From: Paludibacteraceae bacterium
Lineage (GTDB): Bacteria; Bacteroidota; Bacteroidia; Bacteroidales; Paludibacteraceae
NCBI GenBank assembly: GCA_017402895.1
Contig: JAFPLG010000144.1
Span: forward strand, 1-5,375
Length of the DNA stretch: 5,375 bases
Reading direction: 5' to 3'
The notes below the pieces were generated by a model. That model was not told the DNA's origin, ran no database searches, and saw only the letters and a program-made list of their open reading frames with translations. How positions within the stretch are numbered: position 1 is the first letter of the stretch; every line of letters starts with the position of its first letter. The position numbers and the translations under genes are program-made. Positions 4,642 to 5,375 of this stretch are shown here, in pieces.

Positions 4642-5375
4642 ATGAACAAACGGATAGTAATATGTCTTTTGTCCTTACTCCTTATTCCTTACTCCATTAA
4701 GGCGCAGAATATTCCCGTCTCGTTGGAATATACCGAGATCTACGACTTTCTGGAGGAGTTGACCACCGACGGCATTATCCAGACCAATGCCGCCATCAAG
4801 CCCTATACGCGAAGCTATATAGCCGGTCGTCTACGCGAGGCACAACAGCATGACTCGTTGCTCACCCGTCGCCAGCGTGAGGACTTGGACTTCTATCTGC
4901 AGGACTATGCGTTGGAACTGGACACTTTGCCTGACTACAAGCTGTATGGGCATGAGAACGTGTGTCAGTGGCGGTCCAATAATCCAAAGACCGATTCGCT
5001 GAAAGCTGCGTCTTATAAGTGCGACTTCAATCTGTCGCTCGTGGATCCGTCGCTGCATCTCAAGACCAAGGATAACCTCTTTAAGATGCGCGTGCGTCCG
5101 ATACTGGGTATGGATCTGTATGCGCAGAAGAAAGGCATCATCACCAAGCGTTGGTACGGCGCCGAGATACAAATGGATATCGCGCATCACCTCAGTATAT
5201 GGGGTTCGATACGCGACAACTCATGGAAAGGCACCGGTGGTTATCTGAAAACCGAATATTTCCCCACGACAACGGACCAGATCTACGGAGCACGACTGAC
5301 GAAGCCCGCTTATCTGAACGACCTGCCGGGCGTGCAATATAAAGAATCTAATTACGGCGGCGATTTCTCCGATTC
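4642..5375 (+). CDS. Outer-membrane Wzi-like (capsule-assembly family) protein, N-terminal part
   Basis: Open from ATG 4642 to the right edge: 244 codons plus two bases, with no stop. A Sec signal peptide is clear (MNKR, hydrophobic core, S-I-K-A, probable cleavage before Gln22; an A-Q junction is common in Bacteroidetes). Next comes a helical domain (about 25-95) with EIYDFLEELTTDGII (32-46), IKPYTRSYIAGRL (52-64) and RRQREDLDFYL (76-86). From about 125, alternating strands typical of an outer-membrane barrel begin, including LFKMRVRPILGMDLYAQ (146-162) and WYGAEIQMDIAHHLSIWGSI (171-190). I associate this layout with Bacteroidales proteins annotated as capsule assembly Wzi family, usually well over 500 residues, so perhaps 40 percent is visible. 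Wzi in E. coli helps attach capsule at the surface; that this protein does so is inference. It follows the Skp-like gene by 53 nt and is probably co-transcribed. An earlier Met is not available in frame. Confidence 0.72.
   Translation, partial: MNKRIVICLLSLLLIPYSIKAQNIPVSLEYTEIYDFLEELTTDGIIQTNAAIKPYTRSYIAGRLREAQQHDSLLTRRQREDLDFYLQDYALELDTLPDYKLYGHENVCQWRSNNPKTDSLKAASYKCDFNLSLVDPSLHLKTKDNLFKMRVRPILGMDLYAQKKGIITKRWYGAEIQMDIAHHLSIWGSIRDNSWKGTGGYLKTEYFPTTTDQIYGARLTKPAYLNDLPGVQYKESNYGGDFSD
4673..4695 (+). repeat. Heptanucleotide repeat inside signal-peptide codons
   Basis: CCTTACT (4673-4679), CCTTATT (4680-4686), CCTTACT (4687-4693), then CC: three units of 7 bp lying in codons 11-18 of the Wzi-like gene, encoding its hydrophobic core (SLLLIPYS). 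Seven is not a multiple of three, so gain or loss of one unit would shift the reading frame. Confidence 0.8.

Overview
The window looks like chromosomal DNA from a member of the Bacteroidota, most likely order Bacteroidales; the genus cannot be resolved. Three lines of evidence agree. Promoters fit the Bacteroidetes pattern TTTG-N19/20-TAnnTTTG (2518-2548 on +, 2501-2532 on -, and a weaker one at 3560-3591). Most genes lack a Shine-Dalgarno sequence. The protein families are typical of the group: a FISUMP-like secreted protein, a membrane-tethered Skp/OmpH protein and a Wzi-like outer-membrane protein.

Left half, minus strand (read right to left): a secreted FISUMP/SUMF-like protein (2470-1409), then 12 nt later peptide chain release factor 2, prfB (1396-290), then 33 nt later the N-terminal 85 codons of a lipoprotein that leaves the window at position 1. 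The lipoprotein has no ATG/GTG/TTG at its natural start. Its frame begins with an ATA codon, so an ATG-based ORF search misses it. No promoter was found inside this series, so it is probably one transcript from the promoter at 2501-2532.

Right half, plus strand: a cation diffusion facilitator (CDF) metal exporter (2571-3479) starts from a promoter interleaved back-to-back with that of the FISUMP gene. It ends at a good intrinsic terminator (3549-3581). That terminator overlaps the promoter of a second unit: a 69-residue single-pass membrane protein (3600-3809), a membrane-anchored Skp/OmpH-like coiled-coil protein (3857-4588) and the first 244 residues of a Wzi-like outer-membrane protein (4642 to the right edge). 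This second unit looks like an envelope-biogenesis operon: a periplasmic chaperone-like protein next to a possible beta-barrel client.

Recurring theme: short A-rich or heptamer-type repeats begin on or immediately after the stop codon at four gene junctions (prfB, CDF, small membrane protein, Skp-like). A 7-bp repeat also lies inside the signal-peptide codons of the Wzi-like gene. No RNA genes, CRISPR array, transposase or integrase were seen. No stretch over 300 bases lacks a gene; the longest gaps are 2471-2570 (divergent promoters) and 3480-3599 (repeats, terminator, promoter). I see no clearly new defence or mobile system. The most unusual points are the AUA-start lipoprotein, the relay-like prfB/lipoprotein junction and the small protein-Skp-Wzi operon.
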